From Parabacteroides distasonis (GTDB lineage Bacteria > Bacteroidota > Bacteroidia > Bacteroidales > Tannerellaceae), in NCBI GenBank assembly GCA_021531385.1, contig JAFBIR010000007.1, positions 111,402 through 175,401 on the forward strand: a DNA stretch of 64,000 nucleotides, read 5' to 3'. Below the pieces are notes generated by a model, which had not been told where the DNA came from, ran no database searches, and saw only the letters and a list, made by a program, of their open reading frames with translations. Made by a program: the position numbers and the translations under genes. How positions within the stretch are numbered: position 1 is the stretch's first letter; each line of letters opens with the position of its first letter. Below are positions 25,931 to 35,608 of the stretch, piece by piece.

Positions 25931-27271
25931 TTACTCAAAATAGAGTGGCCACAATTCCTGAATCCTTCTCGCCATATTATAGGCCAATAGGGGCGGGACG
26001 GCATTGCCAATCACCCGATAGGCACCCGAAGGGTTGAGCTGAAATCGTTTGCTGTTGGCTTTGTAGGTCACGAAGGGATAGTCGGGCGGGAAGGTCTGGA
26101 TCAGGGCGCACTCCCTGGGGGTGAGGCGTCGCTCCGTCCATCCTCGGTTGAGTTCCTCCTCCAGGATACCGCCGTGTGCTTTGGAGAGTCGTCGATATTC
26201 GATATTGCCATGGTGCTCAGAGCGGATGGTGGGGGCCAGACCGTCTAAATGGATCTCGATCTGTCCCTGCCAATGGGCACCTAAATAGCGGGCTTTGGAG
26301 TAGCGACGTTGGGAAAGGTCGAGGCTCTCTTCCGGCTCCTTCAGCCCCTCGAAGATCGCTTGGCAGGTGACGGGTGGTAATAATTCCTTGTCGGTTTCCG
26401 GGGTGAAATGGTGGGTAGGAGCGGGGTAGGGGTTATAGGCCTCCGGGATGAGCTCTTGCTCCAGTTGTGTCCTGGCCTCTGCGGTCAATGCGTTGCGACG
26501 AATCCCGATAAAGATCACACGCTCACGGGTTTCCGGTACGCCATAGTTGCCTGCATGAAGTACCTGTGGAGGTAACACGATGTAGCCACCATCTGCCGCT
26601 TGCGCAAAATCTTGCTGGATGATGTGATGCGCATCGCCCAAGCTGACCAATCCTTTTACGTTCTCCGCAATGAAGATCTTCGGCTTTGTGATGTCGATCA
26701 CCTGTTTCATCCAATAGTAGAGTTTGCCACGGCTCTCCTCGGTAGGGATTTCCTCGGCCCGTTTCTTTCCATCGTGCGCTTTGTCTGACTTGAAGCCCAT
26801 GCGTTTTCCTGCCACACTGAAATCTTGGCAGGGAAAGCCGCCGGTGACGATGTCCACCTCCTCCGGAAAGATCTTCCCCCCTTGCTGATGCGCCTTTACT
26901 AAATCCACGATACTCTCTTGGTGATAGATCGAGGGCGGATAATGAAACCGCTCCATGTAGTTACGCCAAGCGACAAAGGCCTCTTTCAGAATGTCATTGG
27001 CAAAAACCGTGCGGAAGCGATTCCGCTTGAGCAATACCCATTGGTCGTTAATGGGGCGTTCAATCCAGGGGGAGTGAGCGCCTACCGATTGCTGGTGGCA
27101 GATAAAGCCTCCCTCAAAACCCAAATCCATCCCGCCGCATCCGGAGAAAAGGGAGAGCATGGTCAAAGGAGGTACTCCTCCGGCCGGCTCCTGCGGGAAG
27201 GTAGGCAACTCCGTTTCACGGATCAGATCAGCGTAGCTGTTGTATGAGGGACTGACGGTCTCTTTCTGCAT
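25931..27271 (-). CDS. DNA (cytosine-5-)-methyltransferase
   Basis: 446 aa from the ATG at 27271; a TTG nine bases upstream is possible. All core C5-methylase motifs are present: I LSLFSGCGGMDLGFEGGF (39-56), IV GGFPCQDFS with catalytic C148, VI ENV (203-205), VIII ETRERVIFIG (about 247-256), and X GNAVPPLLAYNMAR near the C-terminus. About 90 residues separate motifs I and IV, longer than in M.HhaI. No restriction endonuclease or Vsr gene is adjacent, so it appears solitary. The target sequence cannot be read from the protein. Confidence 0.93.
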   Translation of the reverse strand: MQKETVSPSYNSYADLIRETELPTFPQEPAGGVPPLTMLSLFSGCGGMDLGFEGGFICHQQSVGAHSPWIERPINDQWVLLKRNRFRTVFANDILKEAFVAWRNYMERFHYPPSIYHQESIVDLVKAHQQGGKIFPEEVDIVTGGFPCQDFSVAGKRMGFKSDKAHDGKKRAEEIPTEESRGKLYYWMKQVIDITKPKIFIAENVKGLVSLGDAHHIIQQDFAQAADGGYIVLPPQVLHAGNYGVPETRERVIFIGIRRNALTAEARTQLEQELIPEAYNPYPAPTHHFTPETDKELLPPVTCQAIFEGLKEPEESLDLSQRRYSKARYLGAHWQGQIEIHLDGLAPTIRSEHHGNIEYRRLSKAHGGILEEELNRGWTERRLTPRECALIQTFPPDYPFVTYKANSKRFQLNPSGAYRVIGNAVPPLLAYNMARRIQELWPLYFE

Positions 27272-27304
27272 GTGCAACAAATGAAATTATAGGTTACGAA
27301 ATTG

Positions 27305-27312
27305 CAAAAATA
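27305..27312 (-). promoter_or_regulatory. Candidate -7 box for the methyltransferase
   Basis: The minus strand reads TATTTTTG, a perfect TAnnTTTG, 33 bp before the ATG at 27271. No good -33 element. Confidence 0.4.
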
Positions 27313-27341
27313 CAAAACAATCGGTAAGCTACATCCATTCT

Positions 27342-30300
27342 CTACTTCACCTTTATCCGTTGACCAGCGGAATGGGCTACAAATTCGGGTGCGTAGAGGC
27401 ATTGCAATGTACTGACTCCGGCGGCATAATCGCCTGAGCGAGTGATGTAAGCACTGTATTCTACTACATAGGTACCTTGCGGCAATTGCTCGAAAAAGAA
27501 TTGCTCAGATGCGTCTTTCGCCACATGGTAATAGCCGATGCCCTCTCGCCAGATATAGCCGGAACGGGTTTGTGTGGGCTCCATGCAACCGGCACGGGTA
27601 TCTTTGAGGCAGACATATTGGTAGTCTTGATCGCTGCGGATGGTTAATCGCACGATCACCTTGTCGCCCACCTGCAACGACTGTTCCTCCGTAAGCGGAC
27701 GCATCTGGCGAGTCCCCTCTTCTAAGGTCTCGACAAACAGTTTGCGCTCGACTTGTAATCCTTGGCCTTGCGCTTCCACTTGATCCATCGACTGGAGATA
27801 TTGCGTATAGAGCGCACCCCAGGCCGGTGCCTCTCCCTCTTTGCGTAAGGTCAGCGTCGATGGGGTTTGTGGGGTAGTTCCTATCGGTAGGCTGGCTTTC
27901 AGATAGCCGGTAGCGGTCTCTCCAGCTGCGGTGTCGTATCGTTTGTCACCCCAAGTGGCCACGCAGCGGTTGGTGGTGTCGAGCCAGTCGGATCCGGTTA
28001 GCAGCAGCATGTGTATGGCATTGAGGGTGGCCGGTGTGCTTTCCCAATCCTGTACCCGTTTCTGGTTGAGCAGCCATTGTTTCAGCTGATTCATCCGTTG
28101 CGTGTCCGGTGCGACGGTGTGGAACAGCTCCATCAGTCGGCAATGTGTCCAGATAGGCGACACGAAGCCCATCGTTTCCCTACGGTTATTCGCCCAATAC
28201 ATGCCCTTTTCTTTAGATGTAGAGGCCGTTTTTTGTAGCCAATTCAGGATCTCTGTCGTGCGGCTCTGATCCCCGTTGCGGTGCGCCAAAAGCGCGATCT
28301 CCGCCTTGTGGAGCAATCCATACCTCTTCCAGTTGGCAAAGGCTTGGCGGGTGAAGAATTTGGCTGCCTCCAATGCGTTGCCCACCTCCGGTATATCCCG
28401 ATAATGGCTGCGCACATAGAGGTAATCCACCTGCTCAGTGGTAGGTAACGATTTGGCCCATTGGGGATTGTGCTGACGCATCCACTCATAGTCCTTCTCG
28501 ATCTGTTGATCCAAATAACGCAGTGCCCGGATGATCATCGTGCGCTCCGCTTGGTCGTATTCCACGGCGTTGAGTTGCGTCAGCTGCGCCAAGAACTCCA
28601 ACACGGCCACGGTGATGGCTCGATTGGCTGGGAAACCCTCCAACCAGCTGAAGCCACCCGCTTCGTTTTGCAGTTTCTGCAATTGACGCATGGCCATCTG
28701 CCGTTGGTTATTGGCCCGGTTCAGGTCGAACAGCAGGCTCAACCGCTGTTTGCGCTCCGCCTCGTCTTGTGCCTCCATCACCCAAGGGGTCTCCTCTAAA
28801 AGGATGTTCTTCAGCTCCTCATTACGATGCAAAGCGGCCTGTAAAGTCTCTACATTCCCTCCTTCCGCTTGCCATTGGGAGATGAGCTGTCGGATTTTGG
28901 GTTGGCTTTGCGCCAACTGTGTGGCCAAAGTGTATGTATAATAACTGGCCAATTGATCGAGGCAGTTGGCAGACATTGTTGCATCTACGGTGGAGAGTGC
29001 CTGCACCGCATACCAAATCGGATTAGCGGTTAGCTCCAAGGTCATTCGGTAGGGTGTTTGCCCCTTGCGGAATCCAGGCAGCTGTATCTGCCGCTCGTCG
29101 CTATCCAACAGATAGAGGGGTTGGCTCTCTGTGAGCAACAGCTGATCACTCAAGATGGGGAGTATATGCTGTTCGCCATCGGTAGCTGTCTCACTATCCG
29201 CTACGATACGCACGCCCAATAGGTGAGTAATGGCAGGCACTGTGAAATGCCATGCGACCGTTTGCATACTGTCAGGTTGCAATTGGAAAGGATGTTGCGC
29301 TTTGCTCAGACAGATCACCGGTTGATTGGTCGCCGGATCGAACAGCTCAATGGCCGCACGTCCCTCAATCGGTGCGTTCGATTGGTTGGTGATCTGTGCG
29401 CTGAGGGTCACCTGATCACCTTTGCGCACAAAGCGAGGTAGGTTCGGTGTCACCATCAACGGCTTGCTACTTACGATCTCTTGGGTGAACAGTCCCTGTT
29501 GCAGTGTCTTCGTATGGCTGAGCAGCTGGAACTTCCAGGTCGTATGGCTGTCGGGAAGGGTAAAGTCGATCCACAAATCACCGAGGGAGTCCGTTTGCAA
29601 TACCGGATAGAAGAAAGCGGTCTCCACAAAGTCTGTCCGCAAGGAGCGAGGGGCTCCCTCTACTTCTATATCCACTTCCGTTTGATCCTCTGCAACGGCC
29701 TTCTCTTCGGCTACCATCAGTCCATCCATTTGCGGCGCTGCAGCCGCCGATTTCATCATCCGTGCGTTGCCTAAGAGATAACCTCCATTGCGTGTTCCAC
29801 TCCAAGAGGCTTCTAACAATCCGAACCAGTTCAGTGCATCGTAGGTATAGGTAGGCACCTCTGCATAGCGGATCTCCTGTTGGGTGAAATCGCTGTAGCG
29901 GTGCACCGTGGTTGTGAAACGAGGTGCTTTGATTGTCGGTGTCTGCAACGGTAACCGGCTCCAAGCGAACGGTAGGAGTTGATCCAAGGAGGCATCATAG
30001 AGGCTGGCCAGCGCTTCGGCCTCTACAGTCAAGGAGTCGGCATTCGTCAGACGGAAACGCCAATGTTCTTGGCTGCCCGGCTGCAGGTGATCCCGGAAAG
30101 TGATCGGTTTGATGGTCAGTTGTCGGTTGGGCACATGTCGGGTGATAGGTACCTGCTCGACATAGAGCTTCCCTTGGTGTACCAAGGTGAAAGAGACCAT
30201 CAGCCCCTCTTTATATTCCGCTTTGAATGGGATGCGGAAGGTGCGGTTCTCTTGATTGAGCTTGATTAGCTCTTGGTGGATGCGTTGATCTGACTGGAAC

Positions 30301-32912
30301 CATTCATATAATAGATAAGAAGGTGCGTCGGAAGTACCGAAAACCAGTTCTGCCTCCTCGCCCGGCAGACACTCCGTCTTGTTTTTGAGCAACCAGGTAT
30401 GCAGGAAGTAGGGCGGGCGTTTGTCTGTCCGGCTATATAGCGTGAAATCACTTTGGTTACGGCTGATCCGTCCTTGGCGATCGGTCGTTTCTGCGCACAG
30501 GCGATAACGTCCTGAAGGCAATTGGGCAACTAACGAGGCTTCTAACGGTTCATCGCCGGTGAAGGTACCCGCTAACACTGTCTCTCCCTCTTGGAATGTC
30601 ACAGTTTCTGCAGCTGGATCCACGATCTGCAATGCCTTGAGTTGATAACGACCGGTACCCGTATAACGTTCCCCATTCAAAGTGCGGATAGCGATGCTGA
30701 TCTTGGCCTTCTCTTTCTCCATCTGCTCAGTCAGTTGCGGCAGCACGACCAAGCTGCTTTCTCCTACGCTAAAGGTGTAGGTAGTCTCTTGCGATTCCCC
30801 TTTGCTATCGGTCACGGTGGCCTGCAATTCAAAACGTTCGTAGTTGCTCCAAGCCGTTGCTTGTGCCGCTTTGGTGGGGCAGAAGCGCATCTGGAAAAGA
30901 CCCTCCGCATTCAAAGAGGTTTTCCCTTCAGCCACTTGGCGCTCTCCTCTCATTCCACGTAATCCCCAGAAAGGTCGGCGCAAGATGCGCCAGGTAACTT
31001 GTCCTTCGGGTAGTACTACGCCTGCAAAGCTCTTGGCTTGCCCGGTCAGTGTCACCGTATCGCCAAACGCCACCTCTTCTTGCAACGGTTGAATATCTGC
31101 ATGGAAGGTCGGTCGTTTGTACTCCTCCACCCGGAAGGTGTAGGAATGGTTGCCTGCCACCAACTGATAGGAGCCACTCAATCCCTGCTGTGGCAGTGTG
31201 AACGAGCCATGGAATGATCCGTAGGCATTGGTCGTGAATCGCTGTTTGGCTACCTCTTGATGGTTCGCATCATAGAGGATGACGGGAATCTCTTCGCCTT
31301 CGATCGTATGGGCATTCTCCCAATGGTCGCTGTAAACAATGCCTTTGAAATAGAGTGTTTGGCCTGGACGGTAAAGTCCTCGATCCGTGAAAAGTGTTAA
31401 GCGAGAGGTTGGCTTTTCTGCTGATCGAGCGGTATAGATGGGATATAAAGGCACGATACGCCCTTGGGTGTCGTTGGGCAGGGTGGCTTGAATGGCTAAC
31501 AGCTGCTTATCCGCAGGTAACAGGGCCAATCCCTGTGCATCGGTCGTCACATGGCCTATAGGTTTCAGTTGCTGCCGTTTCCCTCCATAATAGACAACCT
31601 CGGCTTGAGGTATCGGTTTGCCGGTCTCCCCATCCGTCACCCATATTTCACGTTGCTGGTTGGGTAGGTCTCGATGATGGGCGATCAATCGGCTGACATG
31701 GATTGGCAGGGTAGTGCTCAGCCCTCCTTGTGCCGTCACCTTGCACTCGTAAAGCCCTGATATTGCGATGCGGATTCGCAAAAGGGTGTCGAGTGACGTG
31801 TAGCTGTTCGGACAGCGCAGGTTGAAAGTCTCTGTTTGCACCAAGTGCCCCAAGGTGTGGTTGTCTGTCGGATGAGTTTGAGCCGCTACCTCCACAGGTG
31901 TACGTTTGCTTTCGTAGAGACGTACGGTGATTTGCGAGAGATGTTTGTAATGCAGTCGTAGGGCTACCTCTTTGCCCGGATAAACTGTTGGGTCAGTTGT
32001 CACTTGAAGCATGCTCCGCTCTAACTCAGCTAAATAGTTGCGTAAGATGGATGTGCGGGGATAATCTGCATAGCGCTCGATGCCTTCTCGGCACAGGCGC
32101 ACCTGTTCACCGCGCAGGCTATCTTGTGTCTCTGGTGCGAGGCGATAGGTTTGTTCCCGCAACACCTCATACAGGGCGATCACGATCTCTGCTGCTTGGG
32201 GCAATGATTTTTGCTCCCGATAAAGTGCCTCTAAAGCGGCTTTCTGCTCCGCCAACGTGCATTCGCCCTTCTCTCGCAAGAAACGTAGCTGATCGATCTC
32301 TGTCAGCAAAGCTGCTTGCGTGTGATGCTGTTGATTTTGGAAAGCGATCAGTGTATTGTAGATGGCCGTTGAGGGCTGGATTTCCAAGGCCCTGTAGGCT
32401 AAGAATTCGAAAAGGGTAGGGCGCAATGTGGGCGAGTCATCCCCAAAGGTCAGCAACGCCTGATAGGTGCGTGTCGGAGTAGCCTGCAGGGTGTCGGCAG
32501 GTTGCAGGGAGGCATTCAGTTCCGCTGTAATCTTTTCCTCGAATAGATTGCGGCTCCATTCCCGCACATCGGTAGGCTCATAACCAATCAGGGGTGTCCG
32601 CTGGTCGATGTGCCAACGATGCTGGTCGTAATAGTGTTGATACATCTCAGCGATTATGGAATGGAGCAGGGCGGTGGTGGCCGGATCGCTGTTCGTTGTG
32701 GCCATCTCTTCTGCCTGTTTCAACAGGTCCGGATAACGGTCGGTATCCACCTCCAACGTCTCTTTGGAACGAATCATCCACTCTTTAATTAACTCGGCAG
32801 CCTTTTGCTGTGCCAACGCCTGCTTCTGGGGAGCGGATGGCCAGCTATAGGCAACGATTGCAGAAAGCCCGCAAAGCATACATACGGAAATAATCACTGC
32901 GCTTAACTTCAT
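27342..32912 (-). CDS. Alpha-2-macroglobulin family protein
   Basis: 1856 aa from the ATG at 32912, which gives a clean signal peptide (MKLSAVIISVCMLCGLSAIVA). Bacteroidetes-type A2M layout: an alpha-helical N-terminal region, MG domains with TDRGLYRPGQTLYFKGIVY, the segment DSLGDLWIDFTLPDSHTTWKF, then an alpha/alpha toroid with the thioester position. The thioester signature is CLDQ (C1317 to Q1320) instead of CxEQ: Cys and Gln are kept, Glu is Asp. The family traps proteases or acts in envelope defence. No pbpC is adjacent. It lies 81 bp after folA and could be read from the folA-thyA transcript. Confidence 0.9.
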   Translation of the reverse strand: MKLSAVIISVCMLCGLSAIVAYSWPSAPQKQALAQQKAAELIKEWMIRSKETLEVDTDRYPDLLKQAEEMATTNSDPATTALLHSIIAEMYQHYYDQHRWHIDQRTPLIGYEPTDVREWSRNLFEEKITAELNASLQPADTLQATPTRTYQALLTFGDDSPTLRPTLFEFLAYRALEIQPSTAIYNTLIAFQNQQHHTQAALLTEIDQLRFLREKGECTLAEQKAALEALYREQKSLPQAAEIVIALYEVLREQTYRLAPETQDSLRGEQVRLCREGIERYADYPRTSILRNYLAELERSMLQVTTDPTVYPGKEVALRLHYKHLSQITVRLYESKRTPVEVAAQTHPTDNHTLGHLVQTETFNLRCPNSYTSLDTLLRIRIAISGLYECKVTAQGGLSTTLPIHVSRLIAHHRDLPNQQREIWVTDGETGKPIPQAEVVYYGGKRQQLKPIGHVTTDAQGLALLPADKQLLAIQATLPNDTQGRIVPLYPIYTARSAEKPTSRLTLFTDRGLYRPGQTLYFKGIVYSDHWENAHTIEGEEIPVILYDANHQEVAKQRFTTNAYGSFHGSFTLPQQGLSGSYQLVAGNHSYTFRVEEYKRPTFHADIQPLQEEVAFGDTVTLTGQAKSFAGVVLPEGQVTWRILRRPFWGLRGMRGERQVAEGKTSLNAEGLFQMRFCPTKAAQATAWSNYERFELQATVTDSKGESQETTYTFSVGESSLVVLPQLTEQMEKEKAKISIAIRTLNGERYTGTGRYQLKALQIVDPAAETVTFQEGETVLAGTFTGDEPLEASLVAQLPSGRYRLCAETTDRQGRISRNQSDFTLYSRTDKRPPYFLHTWLLKNKTECLPGEEAELVFGTSDAPSYLLYEWFQSDQRIHQELIKLNQENRTFRIPFKAEYKEGLMVSFTLVHQGKLYVEQVPITRHVPNRQLTIKPITFRDHLQPGSQEHWRFRLTNADSLTVEAEALASLYDASLDQLLPFAWSRLPLQTPTIKAPRFTTTVHRYSDFTQQEIRYAEVPTYTYDALNWFGLLEASWSGTRNGGYLLGNARMMKSAAAAPQMDGLMVAEEKAVAEDQTEVDIEVEGAPRSLRTDFVETAFFYPVLQTDSLGDLWIDFTLPDSHTTWKFQLLSHTKTLQQGLFTQEIVSSKPLMVTPNLPRFVRKGDQVTLSAQITNQSNAPIEGRAAIELFDPATNQPVICLSKAQHPFQLQPDSMQTVAWHFTVPAITHLLGVRIVADSETATDGEQHILPILSDQLLLTESQPLYLLDSDERQIQLPGFRKGQTPYRMTLELTANPIWYAVQALSTVDATMSANCLDQLASYYTYTLATQLAQSQPKIRQLISQWQAEGGNVETLQAALHRNEELKNILLEETPWVMEAQDEAERKQRLSLLFDLNRANNQRQMAMRQLQKLQNEAGGFSWLEGFPANRAITVAVLEFLAQLTQLNAVEYDQAERTMIIRALRYLDQQIEKDYEWMRQHNPQWAKSLPTTEQVDYLYVRSHYRDIPEVGNALEAAKFFTRQAFANWKRYGLLHKAEIALLAHRNGDQSRTTEILNWLQKTASTSKEKGMYWANNRRETMGFVSPIWTHCRLMELFHTVAPDTQRMNQLKQWLLNQKRVQDWESTPATLNAIHMLLLTGSDWLDTTNRCVATWGDKRYDTAAGETATGYLKASLPIGTTPQTPSTLTLRKEGEAPAWGALYTQYLQSMDQVEAQGQGLQVERKLFVETLEEGTRQMRPLTEEQSLQVGDKVIVRLTIRSDQDYQYVCLKDTRAGCMEPTQTRSGYIWREGIGYYHVAKDASEQFFFEQLPQGTYVVEYSAYITRSGDYAAGVSTLQCLYAPEFVAHSAGQRIKVK

Positions 32913-32993
32913 AACTGTTCTCTTTTTAGTTGTGCAACACATTTACCTATTCGCATAGATACAATGTGCGCACAAAAAAGTGTGAAGGAGCCG

Positions 32994-33491
32994 TTAAGAA
33001 TCCCTTTTCCTACTATAATTAATATAGGTATAAGGATAGGGGTTCTTTTCATCCGCCGGATGCTCCTCTCGATCGGTTTCTTCCCATTGTGCAGCATCCA
33101 GCTCTGGGAAGAATGTAGTCGCTTCGGGGAAAGCATGGTGGATATAGGTGATATACAATTTGTTGGTAAGGGAGAGCGCTTGCCGATAGACCTGTCCACC
33201 TCCGATGATAAACACCTCCTCTTCGCCTGCGCAGCACGCTAAGGCCTCGGGAAGCGACGAGCAGACCTCACAGCCGGGAAAATACGCATTGGGTTGGGAG
33301 GTCAAGACAATATTCCGGCGATTCGGCAGTGCGTGCGGTAGCGACTCGAAGGTCTTGCGCCCCATGATGATGGTATGTCCCGTGGTCAATGCCTTGAACC
33401 GTTTTAAGTCGGCTGGCATGTGGCAGAGCAACTCTTGATCCTTGCCAATGGCATTGCCCTCGGCGATGGCGACAATGATAGCTATATTCAT
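32994..33491 (-). CDS. folA: Dihydrofolate reductase
   Basis: 165 aa. Typical DHFR: an N-terminal [31 protein letters not shown], the NADPH-site segment [13 protein letters not shown] with P-N-R-R-N-I-V-L-T, and [14 protein letters not shown]. It reduces dihydrofolate to tetrahydrofolate and is the target of trimethoprim. Its start overlaps the thyA stop by 4 bp, the usual pairing, since ThyA produces the dihydrofolate that FolA recycles. Confidence 0.96.
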   Translation of the reverse strand: MNIAIIVAIAEGNAIGKDQELLCHMPADLKRFKALTTGHTIIMGRKTFESLPHALPNRRNIVLTSQPNAYFPGCEVCSSLPEALACCAGEEEVFIIGGGQVYRQALSLTNKLYITYIHHAFPEATTFFPELDAAQWEETDREEHPADEKNPYPYTYINYSRKRDS

Positions 33492-34282
33492 ACCGATACC
33501 TCCCCTTTGATGTGTGGATGCGGATTATAGTCTGTCAATTGGAAATCCTCATACTGAAAGTCGAAGATACTTTTTACCTCCGGGTTCAACGTCATGTGCG
33601 GCAGCGGACGGGGATCACGGGTCAGTTGCAGCTTAACCTGCTCCAAATGGTTGTTGTAGATGTGTGCGTCGCCCAAGGTATGTACGAAATCGCCCGCCCT
33701 CAAGCCGGTTACCTGTGCCATCATTTGGAGCAGCAGGGCATAGGAGGCAATGTTGAAAGGTACACCCAAGAAGATGTCCGCACTACGCTGATAGAGCTGT
33801 AGGCTCAGTCGGCCATTGGCCACGTAAAACTGAAAGAAGGCATGGCACGGAGGCAGATTCATCTTGTTCAGATCCGCCACGTTCCAAGCGCTGACAATGA
33901 TACGCCGTGAGTCGGGGTTATGCTTGATGGTCTCCACCGCCTCGCTGATCTGGTCGATCGCTCCACCGTCATAGTCTGGCCAAGAGCGCCATTGATAGCC
34001 GTAGATATGGCCTAAGTCGCCGTTAGCATCTGCCCACTCGTTCCAGATGCGTACACCATGCTCCTGCAAGTATTGCACATTCGTGTCACCACGTAAGAAC
34101 CACAACAGCTCATAGATGATAGACTTGAGATGCAGTTTCTTGGTAGTGAGCAGCGGGAAGCCCTCCTCCAAATTGAAGCGCATCTGGTGGCCAAATACGC
34201 TGATCGTGCCGGTGCCTGTCCGGTCTTCTTTGTGCACTCCTTCGTGGAGCACCCTGTCAAGCAGATCCAAATATTGTTTCAT
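33488..34282 (-). CDS. thyA: Thymidylate synthase
   Basis: 264 aa, the same length as E. coli ThyA. Catalytic C146 is in [28 protein letters not shown] near the N-terminus and [11 protein letters not shown] (substrate-phosphate arginines) are intact. It methylates dUMP to dTMP using methylene-tetrahydrofolate. It is the first gene of thyA-folA, divergent from galM. Confidence 0.98.
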   Translation of the reverse strand: MKQYLDLLDRVLHEGVHKEDRTGTGTISVFGHQMRFNLEEGFPLLTTKKLHLKSIIYELLWFLRGDTNVQYLQEHGVRIWNEWADANGDLGHIYGYQWRSWPDYDGGAIDQISEAVETIKHNPDSRRIIVSAWNVADLNKMNLPPCHAFFQFYVANGRLSLQLYQRSADIFLGVPFNIASYALLLQMMAQVTGLRAGDFVHTLGDAHIYNNHLEQVKLQLTRDPRPLPHMTLNPEVKSIFDFQYEDFQLTDYNPHPHIKGEVSV

Positions 34283-34300
34283 GTTATTTCATTTTGACGG

Positions 34301-34308
34301 CGAAGATA
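34301..34308 (-). promoter_or_regulatory. -7 box of thyA-folA
   Basis: The minus strand reads TATCTTCG, 18 bp before the thyA ATG. It is the same variant box as at 3634-3641. Confidence 0.45.
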
Positions 34309-34403
34309 CGAACTTTTTTGCGCTTTGCTGATAAAGCAGCGAAGATAGGCGGTGCCTCCGCAAAAAAGATAAACGTGCTTGGCTTTTTGCGTTCGGTTTG
34401 CAC

Positions 34404-34411
34404 TATCTTCG
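34404..34411 (+). promoter_or_regulatory. -7 box of the aldose epimerase gene
   Basis: TATCTTCG, 44 bp before the ATG at 34456. The region 34309-34403 between the divergent boxes has no gene. Confidence 0.45.
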
Positions 34412-34455
34412 CGACCAAATAAACTCATATTTCAATCAATAAATCTATAAGAACG

Positions 34456-35607
34456 ATGAAGAAATTTTGTATGGCTGCCTTGACGCTCTGTCTTTTGGCA
34501 GCGTGCGGTGGCGCAGAGAAACAGGAGGCTGCTCCGCAGAAGACGCTCTCCGGTTTGGAGCAAGCGAAATTCGTGTCTGAGGTCGATGGCAAACCGACCG
34601 CTTTGTATGTATTGACCAATCAGCAAGGCGCTGAGGCCTGCATAACGAACTGGGGCGGTCGCTTAGTTTCTGTTATGGTGCCAGATAAGAATGGTAAACT
34701 GACGGATGTGGTGCTGGGCTATGACAACATCGATCAGTACGTGGCCAACCCGGACAACAACTATGGTGGTTTGATCGGTCGTTATGGCAACCGTATCGCC
34801 AATGCGAAGTTTACGTTGGATGGTGCGGAGTATAACTTGCCGCAGAACAACAACGGTCACTGCTTGCATGGCGGTCCGAAAGGCTATCACGCTGTGGTTT
34901 GGGATGCGAAACAGATCGACAACCAGACCTTGGAGCTGACCTATCTCTCTCCGGACGGCGAGGCAGGCTTCCCTGGCAACCTCTCAGTGAAGGTGACTTA
35001 CAAATTGACCGATGACAACGCTGTGGACATTCGCTATGAGGCGACGACCGACAAGGCGACCGTGGTGAACTTGACGAACCACAGCTATTTCAACCTTTCC
35101 GGTGTACCGGGCTCTCAGATTGTTGATCACCAGATCATGATCGATGCCGATACCTTTACGGCTGTCGATGAGACTTTGATTCCGACTGGTGTGTTTGAGC
35201 CTGTGGAGGGTACTCCGATGGATCTGCGTCAGTTGGTGACGGTGGGTACTGATATTGACAACCCCTATCAGCAGTTGGTTTACGGCGGTGGTTATGACCA
35301 TAACTGGGTGTTGAACAATGGTGGCGACATCACGAAGGTGGCTGCCAAGGTAGTTTCCCCGACAAGCGGCATCGTGATGGAGGTCTATACCAACGAGCCG
35401 GGTATCCAGTTCTATGCGGGTAACATGATGGCCAAGGAGGGCGACAAGGGTAAGTTAGGCGTGGTTTATCCGGTGCGTGGTGCGCTCTGCTTAGAGACAC
35501 AGCACTATCCTGACTCTCCCAATCAGCCGAACTTCCCCAGCGTAGTGGTTCGCCCGGGCGAGACTTACCAGAGCGAGTGTATCTATAAGTTCTCTGTACA
35601 GCAATAA
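34456..35607 (+). CDS. galM: Aldose 1-epimerase (mutarotase), lipoprotein
   Basis: 383 aa. The leader MKKFCMAALTLCLLAAC places the lipidated cysteine at C17, so this mutarotase is membrane-anchored in the periplasm or surface rather than cytoplasmic. Family motifs: ITNWGGRLVSV, GRYGNRI, H138 in HCLHGG, H209 in NHSYFNLSG (general acid) and the Glu of TNEPGIQFYAGN (base). It interconverts alpha and beta anomers of glucose/galactose. A lipoprotein GalM is common in Bacteroidetes glycan metabolism. It ends 1 bp before the convergent uvrA stop. Confidence 0.92.
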   Translation: MKKFCMAALTLCLLAACGGAEKQEAAPQKTLSGLEQAKFVSEVDGKPTALYVLTNQQGAEACITNWGGRLVSVMVPDKNGKLTDVVLGYDNIDQYVANPDNNYGGLIGRYGNRIANAKFTLDGAEYNLPQNNNGHCLHGGPKGYHAVVWDAKQIDNQTLELTYLSPDGEAGFPGNLSVKVTYKLTDDNAVDIRYEATTDKATVVNLTNHSYFNLSGVPGSQIVDHQIMIDADTFTAVDETLIPTGVFEPVEGTPMDLRQLVTVGTDIDNPYQQLVYGGGYDHNWVLNNGGDITKVAAKVVSPTSGIVMEVYTNEPGIQFYAGNMMAKEGDKGKLGVVYPVRGALCLETQHYPDSPNQPNFPSVVVRPGETYQSECIYKFSVQQ

Positions 35608-35608
35608 G

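Noticed and set aside
25931..27271. Complete restriction-modification system
   Set aside because: Neighbours are rpsO and a macroglobulin; no restriction endonuclease frame is present.
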